The notes under the pieces: generated by a model
Told to the model about the DNA's origin: nothing
Database searches by the model: none
Seen by the model: only the letters and a program-made list of their open reading frames with translations
Shown: piece by piece, positions 48,416-60,024 of the stretch
How the letters are laid out: every line of letters starts with the position of its first letter
Numbering within the stretch: position 1 is the first letter of the stretch
Translations under genes and position numbers: made by a program
Assembly: GCA_003971905.1 (NCBI GenBank)
Contig: RSEE01000034.1
Location: forward strand, 186,001 to 250,000
Reading direction: 5' to 3'
DNA from: Moniliella sp. 'wahieum'
Lineage: Eukaryota; Basidiomycota; Moniliellomycetes; Moniliellales; Moniliellaceae
Length of the DNA: 64,000 nucleotides

Positions 48416-49671
48416 TTACACCGGCTCCAGGATGACGGCAATGCCCTGGCCACCACCAATGCAGGCTGCACCCAGCGCATACTTCTTATCAAGTCGGTGC
48501 AAGTTGTGGGTCAAGTTGGCAAGGATCCGAGCGCCCGAAGCACCCAGGGGGTGGCCAGAGGAAATCGCGCCGCCAAAGGGGTTCGTGATGTCTTCTGGCA
48601 GCTCCAGCTCCTTTTGAACTGAAAGGAACTGAGCTGCAAATGCCTCGTTCACCTCAATCAGACCCATGTCGCCAATCGTCAGCCCAGCGCGCTTGAGCGC
48701 CATCCGGATGGCCTCGACCGGACCAATGCCCATAATTTCCGGAGCGCACGCCGTCACGCCGTACGACACGATCCGGGTCAACGGCTTGAGACCAAACTTC
48801 TTCACTGCCTCCTCGGACGCCACCACATTGGCAGCGGCACCGTCACAGATGCCCGATGCATTGCCCGCGGTGACTGTCCCGTTCTTTTGAACACAGAGGG
48901 AAGACGGGCAAGCGATTCGGCCGTCGTCTTGGCACGAGGATGCTCATCCCCAGAAATCGTCTCGGTCGTCTGCCAGTCCCATTTGCAGTCAGAACCTATC
49001 TTCCTCCGAACCTCGCGCCATAACAGCAGGGTGGGGTCACGCACCTTCTTCACCGGCACCTCCACCGGCACAATCTCATCAACAAAAGCCCCCTCTGCCA
49101 GACCCTTTTGATACAGCGTCTGAGACCGAAGTGCAAACGCATCGCACTGCTCACGAGTAATACCATATTTGACCGCCAAGTTTTCCGCTGTGATGCCCAT
49201 GGGAGTCGGGTGAGGGTAGGCATCCGTTAGCGAAGCCATTAGCGAATCGACGAGCTTGAGGTCAACACCAAACTTGCCCCCGCCAAAGCGGACGCCATGG
49301 AGAGTGTAGGGCGATTGTGACATGCTCTCTGTACCACCCGTCAAGACCACCTGGCTGTCGCCCACCTTGATTTCCTGCACAGCGTTGATTACGCTCTGGA
49401 AGCCCGAACCGCACAGCCGGTTGACTGTCAGAGCCGGCGTGGTGACGGGCAAGCCGGCACGGTGACCAACGTGACGGGCCAGGTAGGCAGCCGAGTTGTC
49501 GCTAGCGTGCACGTTGCCAAAGATGGTCGCGTCTACCTCGACGCCTTCGGGCAGCTGGGCCAGGGCTGCCTTGGAGGCGATGCCACCCAGGTGGGCAGCA
49601 TTGAAGGAGGAGAGTTTGCCGCCGAATGCGCCAAAGGGCGTCCGCTTGGCTGCAACAATAAAGGACGACAT
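48416..49671 (-). CDS. 3-ketoacyl-CoA thiolase, ACAA2 type
   Basis: Last step of fatty-acid beta-oxidation. The start [16 protein letters not shown] resembles mitochondrial ACAA2, which has no cleaved presequence. The nucleophile cysteine is in [10 protein letters not shown], followed by [20 protein letters not shown], the His in SGHPLGASG and the second Cys in [11 protein letters not shown]. No PTS1 or PTS2 is seen. Intron 48970-49044 (75 nt; GTGCGT, CTGAC, GGCAG) is a multiple of three with no stop, so an unspliced reading stays open. One break near 48893: four A must be five to give [14 protein letters not shown]. It lies downstream of and parallel to the TDA3-like gene. Confidence 0.92.
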
Positions 49672-50853
49672 GGCTGGCAAGAAGAGGAAGCGAAGACGGA
49701 GACGGCAGGTGGCAGAAAAGAGCGAGTGGGCAGGGGAACAGGAGGAATACGCGTGTGGCGCTTCGGCGATGATGCATAGCAGACCTGGCATGCAGCAGCC
49801 GGATTGATCCGGGCCGGGCTCTTACCGGCTGAGCCCCTCACCGACCCCCAGCTACATTCGTATCTCCGCCTGAGGAGGCGCACGGCGCCTGTGAAAGCGT
49901 GAGAAGCATTGTAAGGCGCAGGTGCCACCGGCCACCCAATGCAACGTTGAAATCCCAGCGCGGTTAAGCTGCAAGCATTAGTCCACAGAGTCACGTGTAG
50001 GGAGGCACGTGGCACCCCCAACCCAAGGTCCCTGAGGTCGGAGGACGTCGAGCCTGTTAACGTCATCGATCATCCTGCTCCAGCAGCACATCGTATCAGA
50101 GTCACTAGTCAGACCCAACCTGCGCCGTGAGCGCGTGAGCGCGCGAGCGCTTTTGAGCACGCATAGACACAGTAGCTTAGAAGCATTTGCTGTAGAAGAT
50201 TGACCAGCCCGGGAGAAACTGAGTTCCATTCTGAAGTAGACGGAAATGGAGGAAGCGCAAGAGAAATGCATGTACCAACAACGTATCTGTGTATACACAA
50301 CAGATCCCTTTGAAGCACCACATAAAGTGAGCCACCCATAGAACCCAAATGCCCCGGGCACTGGAGTAAAGACAGCAAGGCAAGCGAACCAGAAGCTGGA
50401 CTCACAGGCGGATGTTATACACTTCTTCGCCCACTATCCACATTGAATCAAAGTAGGGTAGTGCTAGTGTTTACCGCTCACATGCATGGCATGCCTACCA
50501 CTCTCATTCGTATCCACACGCGCTACATCTGGTCTGAAAGCGAGTGGCGCGCGCCAGAGGATCCCGACTTGCTGGAGACTCCACTGACTGCATTCCAACT
50601 TGGGCTTGATGCCAACAAGCAGCACACGCCGGATGCCAAGCCTGTTAGGCGCAGCGCATTTGTTTTGTCTCGGCCAGCCTTAAGCTCTCTCTGTAAACGG
50701 TATGAATGCAACAGTAGAATTCTCATCTGACCCACAAATGTAGGCACGACACAAAAAGTCCGAAGCGATGCAAGACGATGGTACAGTGTTTTTTCTTTTT
50801 TCTTTTTCTCTTTTTTCATACTTGTTGAGGATCAGAGATCAGCTTGTCGAACG
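49672..50853. other. Intergenic region
   Basis: A GTGAGCGCGTGAGCGCGCGAGCGC run at 50125-50150 and a CACTAGTCAG word near 50103. A 95-codon frame at 50443-50730 has no motif and I do not call it. Confidence 0.4.
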
Positions 50854-51460
50854 TTACGCAGTCGAGGCAGAAATAGGCTGAGAAACAGAAGGGGAAGAAG
50901 CAAAGACTGAAGTCGGCTGTCCTGGTCCCGCACTCCGTTGATGAGCCCTCGACGAAAGTAAGTCGTAGAGAACCCCAGTGGCACCGCCAAGACTAGCACC
51001 ACCTAGGACACCGTTCACGAGCCCAGCACGACGGACTGGGGGGGCACAGGGGAAAGTTAGCTGCCAACATGTTTGACCACGCGCAGAGCATGGAAAAGAG
51101 GAGGAGCGAGCGTACACAACAGAGCAGGCATAGCCAAAGCACCAATCGAAGCACCTAGAAGGAAACAATCTGTATGGCCGCATATCGTGTGGCACATGTA
51201 CAAAAAGAACGGTGAGCTCTCCCAGTTTCGATCGTGTCTTCTCAGCAGGCAGTGTGCAGGAGTACCAAGACGTACCTTCTGTCCGAATGCGATGCACATC
51301 CGCCCGAATCGTCTCCGCTGCGTGGAAAGTGGCCATGGGAGCTTGGTTGGCGATCTGGAATCCGCATGCCGTTGCACCAATAACTCCTCCGATGAGGGGC
51401 ATAGCCCAGCTGTATACAGCACGTCAGAAAGAAAAGGCCAAGGTGGTAGAGGAAGAGGAG

Positions 51461-51512
<52 letters not shown>

Positions 51513-51857
51513 GCAATGGAGTACACACCTAGTGCGCAGGGCTGCGCGGAAGGAAAAGCCCCTGCGGGCGGCGTAGAGCAGGTAGAGGGGAGGCGCAAGC
51601 ACTGTGGAGAGGGTAGCTGCGCCCAAGGCAGCCTTGCCGACAAGGTAGCGGCGGTAGCGCTGGGCGTCAATGATGGCGGTGATCGGCGGGCGTGTGTCCA
51701 TAGAGTTAGATGCAAGAGGCGAAGTCTGGGCATCCCCCTCCGTGGCAGCAGACGAGGAAGACCCGCGGGTAGCACGGTGGGGCTGAGCAGCCGTAGCGGT
51801 GGCGGCAGCAGCGGGGGTGAGGGCGGTGCGGAGAGAAGCGCCGGTGGCGGTAAGCAT
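50854..51857 (-). CDS. Unrecognised small membrane protein, Gly/Ala-rich helices
   Basis: Split gene with about four hydrophobic segments: VGKAALGAATLSTVLAPPLY, then PLIGGVIGATACGF, GASIGALAMPALLCTLAPPL and GLVNGVLGGASLGGATGVLY. The N-terminus MLTATGASLRTALTPAAAA is Ala/Arg-rich without acids, suggesting mitochondrial import. The glycine-rich hairpins recall Tim17/22-type proteins, but I cannot assign it. Introns at 51410-51528 (119 nt) and 51155-51275 (121 nt) have good signals. A third gap near 51030-51065 ends CCCCCCAG but its donor is poor and the phase needs one correction. The first intron contains a 47-nt dinucleotide tract. Confidence 0.6.
51463..51509. repeat. (GA)n microsatellite inside an intron
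   Basis: About 23 uninterrupted GA units. On the coding (minus) strand it is a CT tract between donor and branch site of the 51410-51528 intron. Confidence 0.95.
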
Positions 51858-52541
51858 GGCACAGAGGATGGGTGGAGAAGCGGTGGTGGTGTGGCAACGG
51901 GCAAGGGAGAGAGATGGAGGTGGGGAAAGCAGAGCCCCCCCCACAAAACGGTCCGAGCACCCAACCCCAGTAGGGGCTGTAGTCACAATCAGTGTGTCAT
52001 CAAGCGCATGTGCTGCCTCTGGTAGGGGCGATGGCGCCCCCACATGCGAGCTCACGCGCTCAACCGAGTGCTGGGGGTACGGCCTACGATCTCAGACCAG
52101 CGCCCGGCCATCGGCGCTTGAAGCTTGACGCTTGACGCTCCGTGCTCGGTGCTCGGCGCTCGACCGTCTCTTCCCCAGTGCATTTTGATTTACTGTGGGG
52201 CTCCGCACTCAGAGGAGCCCTGTTGATGCATGATATATGATCGGTGATCCCAGGCGCTCGGGCCACCAGCCGGCCAGAGAGCGGCAGGCGGCGACCGACG
52301 CTGTGCTTGGGCAAGCGTACTGCTGCCCTGTGCACCCTTCTCCTCACATGTCACAGGTCACAGGTCACATGGTCGTTCAACGTTCATGACGTTCATGTCA
52401 CATGTCACGTGCCCTCCCCATCACACCTGCATCACCTGCATCGCCACCCTCGCGCGTCACGTGCATGCACAGCACCCCTGCCTTCAATTTCCACCCGAGC
52501 GAGCGCCGCTCGGCCACCACCGGCCACCCGTCCATGCACCC

Positions 52542-52573
<32 letters not shown>

Positions 52574-52613
52574 GCCACCAGCCCTCACCACCGCCAGCGC
52601 CAAACCTCTGCAC
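51858..52613. repeat. Intergenic spacer with iterated words
   Basis: Divergent promoter region between the membrane-protein gene and the large disordered gene. GAAGCTTGACGCTTGACGCT and GTGCTCGGTGCTCGGCGCTC lie at 52119-52160. TCACAGGTCACAGGTCACATGG and CGTTCATGACGTTCATGTCA lie at about 52350-52400. Confidence 0.55.
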
Positions 52614-55600
52614 ATGGGAACGCGCATCCAGCGCACCCTCCTCCTCGCCACCCGCGCCGAGGAGGCCTATGCTGACTTTTGCGCCTCTGCCCCACCGCCA
52701 CCCGACTCCACCCCAGCCTCTCCGTCTGCAACCCGCCCACCACATGCCGGATGGTACCAACTCATCACCGACCTCCGCCTGGTCGCCACCGATCCATTCA
52801 TAACCGACTTTGATTCGCCCGGAGCGCCCTACTCGCCATCGACGCAGTTCCTTGTCGACCTCCTTGTCTCCTGCTCCCGTCTACCCGCCGATGACCAATG
52901 GCTCCTGGCCACTGCCCGCGGTCGGTACGGCGAACGAGTCGCTGCGTTCCTCTCGCACCAGCTCAACATCCATCCCCATCCCACAACCAGCTCCGATCTA
53001 CGCCCTTCGCCTCGCACCACCCTCCCTTTCAACCTTGGTTCGCCCACATCCCTACCCTCCTTGGCCAACGTACCGCCACCGCCGCGCTTCCCTTCCCTGG
53101 ACCCCCGCCTGCGCGTCTCCGCGTCCCCCTCTTCTACCGTCCAAGCAGGAGATACAAACTCCTTCGCTGTTCCCTATATGGGTGCCGCAGCGACGTTGCA
53201 GGGCCCAGCCCCCGCGTTACTGGATTCTTACCATCGCCGTGAAGCACTTATCCGTGTTCAACGAGTGGTCATTGATCGCATCCAAGAGTCACTGCAGGCC
53301 CAGGCCCGCGATGGGCTCAGTCGCACCCCATCGGACGAGAACAGCAGCAGCAGAAGGCCGGGCGCGGTCCAACGTGCTCCCTGGAGGTCCGGCTTGGAGA
53401 CGGACGGACAGTCCCGTGCGGCGGGGCGCGTCGCAGGACCCGACCGTTCTCAGCGTTCAAGCACAGAGCGATATTCGGACGTGATGGACCTTCTTGAGCA
53501 CTTATTTACGGCACAGCACGAGCGAACGATCGCTGCCAGCTCTGCGGCTGCCTCAGCTCGCAACACTACCGGTGCCGACCCAGAAATTACCCCCGTCGGG
53601 CGCTCTCGGACCCTTGGACCCTTACCCCATGCCCTATCCGGATCTAATGAGGACGTTCTATCTGCTTCCCCATCCTCCCGCTCTGCTCATCTTGAGCCAC
53701 CTGCCCACGACTCTCCGCCGCGTCCGTCCAGCCCCCTTTCATCCATGCGGACCCATCAAACCCCCTTTTCAGGCCCACCAACTCTCGACCCTCCCCCCAA
53801 TACTGAGTGGCCTTCTCAGTCCACCTCTACCTCGAGCTCACTCGTTTTGCCGGAAAATCGCAGCTTGTTGCCACCCCCTTTGCCCCAGCGTCGAACCGAA
53901 CGACCCACACCGTCCCAATCTCCCGACCCGTCCTCTGGAGGTACGGCAAGCGCAGGAAACAACTTGACTGAGGCCATTCCACCATCCCAGAGAGCACACG
54001 CTCGTTCACAGTCCCTGCAACGATTGGAGCTGGATTGGGGATCCCATTCTTCATCGACACAGTCGGGCCCAGCAACCGCCCGCCTGCGCAGTCGGCTTCA
54101 GACTCTTCCCTATCGCCACCCGCATCGCTCGGCCCACGTATACGTGGTGGATGAGGATGATCCCACCAGTGAATGGGCATTGATGCGTAAGTTTTGTTTC
54201 TATGAATTGGACGGATAAGAAAGCTGACTTTGTCTTAGGCGACGCTCAGCGTTCTTCACCACAAGTGCCCGATAGAAACACTGATCCTGACGGGGAAGAT
54301 CTGAATTTCAATCGGGAGGACATGCTGGTTCTACCCGACATCCCCGTCGCCTCGCCTCAAGGGTCGCTGGATTTTCCCCCGCCCCATTGTCCTCTCCACC
54401 GGACAATCCTCTGCCTAGAAGGGAACGGTGGCAGTTGGAAGGCTTCGCTCGAGACCTGCGGCTTCGCACCAGGCTGTCCCCTCCGCCTCTCCGACGCGGG
54501 GAAGGTACCGATGCCCTTCGACAGCAAGAAACCGAACCTTTGCTCCCTCCCTCGCCCCAACCCGAGGGTGACCTGCGTTCGACCCGGGGTCCCAGGCGCT
54601 TGCCTTCCATCACGGACGAGGACGTGCAGAACTTACGTCCGCAGGAGGGAGAGCGCCGCTTCTCCCGTGCTCCGGGAGGATACGCCCCCGGTGCACCCGC
54701 GTTGCAATCCCGCCGGACCCATAACCTGCGATATTTCAGATGGTACTCCGGTGTCAGCAAGTAGTGAGCTTCGGTCCCGAACACGGACCATGGCCGAGAC
54801 GATAGCGCAGTACCGTGAGGCGACGGCACTGTTGCAAAGCCTGCGTGTTCGGTTAAATGCGTTGGACCTGAGAGGGATGGGCGATAACCGAGCGACGTCC
54901 CAGGCAGTGGTGGAGCGCAATGTGGCGCGGCTGTCCGAACGAGGTGGCCGATCTGAGTCCCCGCCTTTGCCACCGCACACGCTCACTGGTTCTACAGCTG
55001 GGGGGCGGGAGGGGCCCTATGCCTCCCGCCAGCGCCTTGGCCGTGCAAGGACGTCGGAAGGGACTTCTTCCGTGCCTCTTGCCTCCCCGATACTGAGAAG
55101 TAGCGAACAACTCATTTCTCCCTCTGTCATACCAAACCGTCACTCCACCCCCCACCCCAGCTGACTCCCCTTCCCCCATGGCATCTCCCGCCGCTCATAC
55201 GGAAGAACAGTGCGCACCTCTCCCAGTCTGGCTGAACAAGGTACGCTCTCGCGTTGACATGGGCCAGAGGGAGGTACTACCCGCGCCGCTCCTCGGGCTC
55301 AGCATCGCGGATGGATCGTATCCCCAGCGACCATGTCTCGTGCCATGGACCTGTTCAATTATGGGAACGGGTCTCTTCCTGCATCCGTGGGAGCTTGGGC
55401 TGCGGCCATCGACTTGGTTGCTTTGCATTGGATCCTCACGGCACCACTTCCTCCTCCGTGGCAGAGTACGCAGCCGAACCCTTGCTCCGACGACCCCGAT
55501 CGGCCTCCAAAAAGCACTTATTTAGTCAATCACCCACACAGTTGGAGGTGGACCCTCTTGAGAACTTGGTCTCCGTCTCGCCCCAGTTAGCTGTGGGCAC

Positions 55601-56895
55601 GTTTACCATCTCTGGAGCGCCTTGGGAGCCACCTAGCGCCAAGGTGGAACTGCCGGAAAAGCCCACGCCGCTCTGTGCCCAAGCCACAGAGGAGTTGCTG
55701 GAGATGGTGAAGCATGGCATGACGGATCTTTGTGAAATGCCTGGGCGCGCATGGGACGCGGCGTTCGAGCTGAGTGCGTGCATGGACTTGCTCGATGGTG
55801 GAGTGCTCTGGGCTGCAACCCCACCGGGCTTGTTGGACACGGAAACAACAGCCCGTAGTGGACCGCAAATCCTTCACGACCTCGACTTGGCTTATCCAGA
55901 TGTGCGGGATGGAGTGCGTGCTGTGCACCTCGACGCTGTACCTCACGGTGTTGTGGGTGGAACGTATGCTAGCATTGCTCAAGCACATCCAAGCCCATCT
56001 TGCTCCTCCCTCGGTGGATCACGTAGGCCAACGTACGATACCGCTGCTCGAACTTACCCAGCTCCGCTTACCCGTCCTCTAGGCCGAGCCGGCGGTGGGT
56101 TACTCGAGATGCGGGACAAGAAGCAAGTGGATTCTGTCATGGATTCGACATTGGCTCTCGACCCTCACCATGGTCCTCACATCTCCATTCGGATGCGGCA
56201 AACGTTACCTCCGCGTCTCTTCTCCGTTCTGGACGATCGCAACGTTGTGCCTCTCCGACCACGGCCTCATCTGACCGATGCGTTGCCTACCATCACAGTT
56301 GCCGTCTTCTGTTCTCCCGCCACAGGCCTGGCAAAGGACCACGTGGCCCAAGCCAGCACGTGGATGGCGAACTATGAAGCGACTGAACTGACGCGTGAAG
56401 AGCAAAAGGTGAATGAGGAAGGAAGTTGCGCGTCTGGGTCTGCCAAGGGGATCTGCCCCTATGCTCTGTTTTCCTTGCTCCCGGTCATGTGGTAGCTGAT
56501 ACGGTGCAGTGGTGGGGCGGATGCGGGACATCTTCCCCCACCCCGCCCGTAGGCCCCGTAACGTCCTCGGAACGATGGAAAGCATGGGCCGCCCGCGCGG
56601 CGGCCCGTGCCGAGGGGAAAAGCACGACTGAAGAGGTGTCAAGTACCGCTACCAGTTCGGATTCCGAGCGCTCGCAAGTTTCCGTCAGTCCGCCCCTACC
56701 ACTCCCGTCTCCGGGGCTGCGCCATCCGGAGCGGGCGCAGAAATGGTGTTGACCGTCGCGGTAGCCGGTCCGGATGCGGAGGAGGTGCTGGAAGGCTTGT
56801 CGGTCGAAGTGCGAGGCATCACAGGTCGGCTTACCCGCCTCACATCAGCCCCGCCCTTTCTCTCCCGTCCGTACACCTCGCTCTTTTCTGTGTAG
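52614..56895 (+). CDS. Large, mostly disordered protein of unknown function
   Basis: Runs from ATG 52614 (MGTRIQRTLLLATRAEEAY) to a stop at 56893-56895, about 1,400 codons. The first 100 residues look folded (STQFLVDLLVSCSRLPADDQWLLATA). Then follow several hundred Ser/Pro/Arg-rich residues, a possible coiled stretch (TIAQYREATALLQSLRVRLN) and a C-terminal region with LCAQATEELLEMVKHGM and DAEEVLEGLSVEVRGITG. Intron 54187-54238 (52 nt; GTAAGT, CTGAC, TTAG) is well supported; another is possible at about 56408-56508. The frame switches at least near 54375, 54690, 55170-55260, 55900 and 56090. It could be two genes. No family recognised. Confidence 0.45.
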
Positions 56896-57675
56896 TATCT
56901 GGAAGAAGGAATGGATCGGTGATGACAAGTGCGATGGCTGTTTCTGGGACAGCTGAGATGGGCGGTATGTGCATGGAGAACTAGGGGTTAGTTGCTCACC
57001 AAGCCGATCTATCCTTTGGCCAGCCAAATGATCGATACCCTGGTTTGGAACGAGGGCGGGTGCATCTGGGTGGCCTTTTGAAGCTTGAACCTCCATGTCG
57101 ACGTTCTCCCTCTCGGCATCCTACCGCTTGGTAATAACGCAGCGCATGTCCCCGCTCCAAAATGTCAGGAATTTGCATGTGTTATTCGGACAGGTCCATG
57201 CGGATCAACTCCGTATGTCGCGATAATCATTTTCCAACTCTTGAGGCGAGGATTGAGAAGATAGCGAAGGAGCGGTAAATCGGCCGAGCCTTTGGTACAG
57301 CCGCCCCACCACTGTACCTACATGAGTCTTGGTCCGCTCTCCATACTAGTCACAGATGTCACACTTCTGAGTATGCCATCCAATTCCCACAAAGCCAATC
57401 CCTCCGACCGCGCCGGCCGCAACCTTCCGTCCCCACCTCCAGGCCCACCTCCCGACGGACGCGACGGATAACACACTGACAACGGTGGCTGCTACTACGT
57501 ATCGCCCCGTGAGAACCTCCGCCTTGGAAAGGTATTACCCACATCTCCAATCCATACTCAAAATGTTCCATTCAGGATATAGACAACGCACTCCGACGCA
57601 AAAAACATGACGAAAACAGTGACCGTCAGAAAGATTGGTTGGACCTTTCTATTAGTAGCATGCACATTTAGTGAC
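56896..57675. other. Convergent intergenic region
   Basis: Lies between the 3' ends of the large disordered gene and the amine oxidase. Nothing recognisable. Confidence 0.4.
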
Positions 57676-60024
57676 CTAGAGCTTGGACTTGCAGCAGGCA
57701 GCCCCCGCATTGGCAGGCACGGAAGCCGGGTCTTCGGTAGGCTTGATGTCCATCGCAGGGTTGCGAGGGAAGAAGAGAAATTGGGTTTGAAGTAAAATGA
57801 GACTTCATCCGAGGGCATGACAGGGAAGCTGGAGGAGAAAAGTGGAATGGGTCAGTCAAAAGAAAATAGAGAATGGGCAAGAAAGGCACATACTCCTCGG
57901 CGCGGGGCAAATGGGTAATGCCCGTTGTGAAAAAGACGACAATATCCTTGTTGCGGATGGGAGCTGTGCCATCGCCCACCCAAGCTTCGACCGTGTCGTC
58001 GGGCGTCTTGGTGGTCTGCACCAACATGCTTCCCAGCAGGGTACAGCCGGCCCTCCTCATATGGCACAGTCCACAATGCGTGCTTGGCAAATGGTGCGCG
58101 GGTGGCTAAGCTGTCCTTGTGCGCCAATAACTTGGGTTGCTGCGGATGACCAACTTGAATCCCACGGGTTTTTGGTTGGCATAGTGCTTTGTTCTCATTC
58201 ACAATCATCCACCCCCGCTCCGAGTCGGCATGCGCATCGCGCACCCCATCGCCAGTTCTTTCAAACGTCGTTGCGGTGCAATGTAGGCGTTTCCAGCCCA
58301 GTTGCGCGGATGGCCCGTGGGGTAGGGAGACGACTCCACATGTTGTTCCACCACACTGTTCAGGGGGCCATCAATGTGGGGGTCGATGCGAACGCTGTGC
58401 AAACCAGGGTTAGAGAAAAATAGGTTGGAATAGATGCGCAGGGGGGGGGCATAAACCTAAACAAGTGCTGATGGTACTGGGCGTTGATCCGGGGTGCCAC
58501 TTCATTGCCGTAGGTGGTCGTTTCCCCAGGGCCCAGAGGCGAGAGGTTGAGAATTCCGGTCAGATTGAGCTGCAACCCAGGTACCGTCAAGGAAGAACTC
58601 CCACGAAGCCTGAAACAAGATATCGTTAGCTTATCACGCAATTGGGATGGGAAGGAAACGGAAGGCGAAGTAGAGGGTGGGTCGCTTTGCATACCTTGTA
58701 CTCGTAGTTTGCCACAGTATACCGACGAAATGACAAGCTTGCGCTGGCGCACCGTGGCCCGCAGACCGCCAGGCCGGAAATCAGCATGGGTCCATGCTGT
58801 GCCGGCATTTCCTCGTGATGCAGATAGCGTTGCGAATGGTACGGAATGATCCATCGTGTTGGACCACGTGCCCATCCATGTACTCAATGCTGCCCAGGCA
58901 ATCGCACCCCAGCGACAACTCGTTGGCCAACATCCCCAGCCCGTACTCACCCACATCAAACGCAAACTTTTTGTACCAGGGGTAGGGGGGAGAGTAGGGC
59001 ACCACATCTCCGACAACGAGGCGCGATTAGAAACAACGGTCGCTCCACGGGTTTTCAGGCTGGCGCCAGGCGCTTCCGAGTCCTTGTACGAAATGGTAGA
59101 GAGGACAATACCTTCGCGCGGGTGAAAACCAACGTGGATCTTCCACTTTTGCCACTCTAGCACATTGTTTGCACGGAAAAAGGAGACGCCTTGGGGTTGG
59201 ACCACCTGGAGCGGCTTCAGATCGTCCCGGAACTCAAGCGGTTTGGTCCCTTCTGGGTTCTGTACCATTTTCGGGTGCCACTCGTGCTTTTTGCGCGGGG
59301 GGCCGTAGCGCGGACGCAAGGCTGGATCTGGCTTGGTGAAGCCAGCAGGTGGAGGCGCACTGGTAGCAGATGTGGACAGGTCGCGATTGGGGCCCTGGGT
59401 TCGCATGGGAGGGTAGTCAATTGCGAGCACCTCACCCGTGTTGCTGTCAAAAACAGGCGCAAAGTCCAGGGGATGCGCATAATGGTTATCGTCGGGGCTC
59501 CCAAAACGGGCATAGCAGTACGCCTCTTGAAGACGACGGCCGGGGAAGCGTGTGTCCCACCCAACGCACCACCCATCGGCATAGAGCTGGTGCGGCTCAA
59601 CACCAATTTCCTTCAACGCTTCGATCACCATAGGCGACTTGCGCAGCACTTCCTCCGCCTGGTCCAGCTCTTCAACCGTAAGCGTTGGCTGGACCCCCTC
59701 GGGCAGGAGCACGACGTGGTACACTGTGGCTTCGGGTGCCGACGGTGGGAGGGTGATGTACAGTTCGTATGCGCGGCCACCAATGGCATCAATAAGGTGC
59801 AGTTCGACTTGCCGCTCAATCTTGGTCTTGGGTTTTTCGGCAGCGCCTCCGGGCCATCGAAGGTACTCGATCACTGCGTTCTTCTCGGGCTCTTGCAAGT
59901 AGACATTGGTGATCTTGAAGGCCTTGAGGTGGAGCTGCTCGACGGCATGCTTCTTGGCCACCGCGGTGGCTGCCAGGATCTCGGCGGGCGTGGGCGGGTC
60001 GAGGGGGTGGAAGGGCAGCGACAT
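57676..60024 (-). CDS. Peroxisomal copper amine oxidase
   Basis: Oxidises primary amines (methylamine in methylotrophic yeasts) to aldehyde, ammonia and H2O2. Order seen: N-terminal HPLDPPTPAEILAATAVAKK, WCVGWDTRFPGRRLQEAY, VGFHPREGIVLSTISYKDSE, the catalytic base region FAFDVGEYGLGM, the topaquinone tyrosine in TVANYEYK, copper ligands in QYHQHLF, then ITHLPRAEDFPVMPSDEV. The protein ends SKL, a PTS1 peroxisomal signal. Introns: 58610-58694 (85 nt, right after the TPQ site), 58395-58456 (62 nt) and 57829-57893 (65 nt, CTGAC). Start ATG 60024. Breaks include about 59020, 58805, 58740, 58560 and 57755; each join restores family sequence. Divergent from the formaldehyde dehydrogenase gene. Confidence 0.93.

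Noticed and set aside
50443-50730. 95-codon frame on the plus strand
   Set aside because: No motif, no promoter signal and average non-coding composition.
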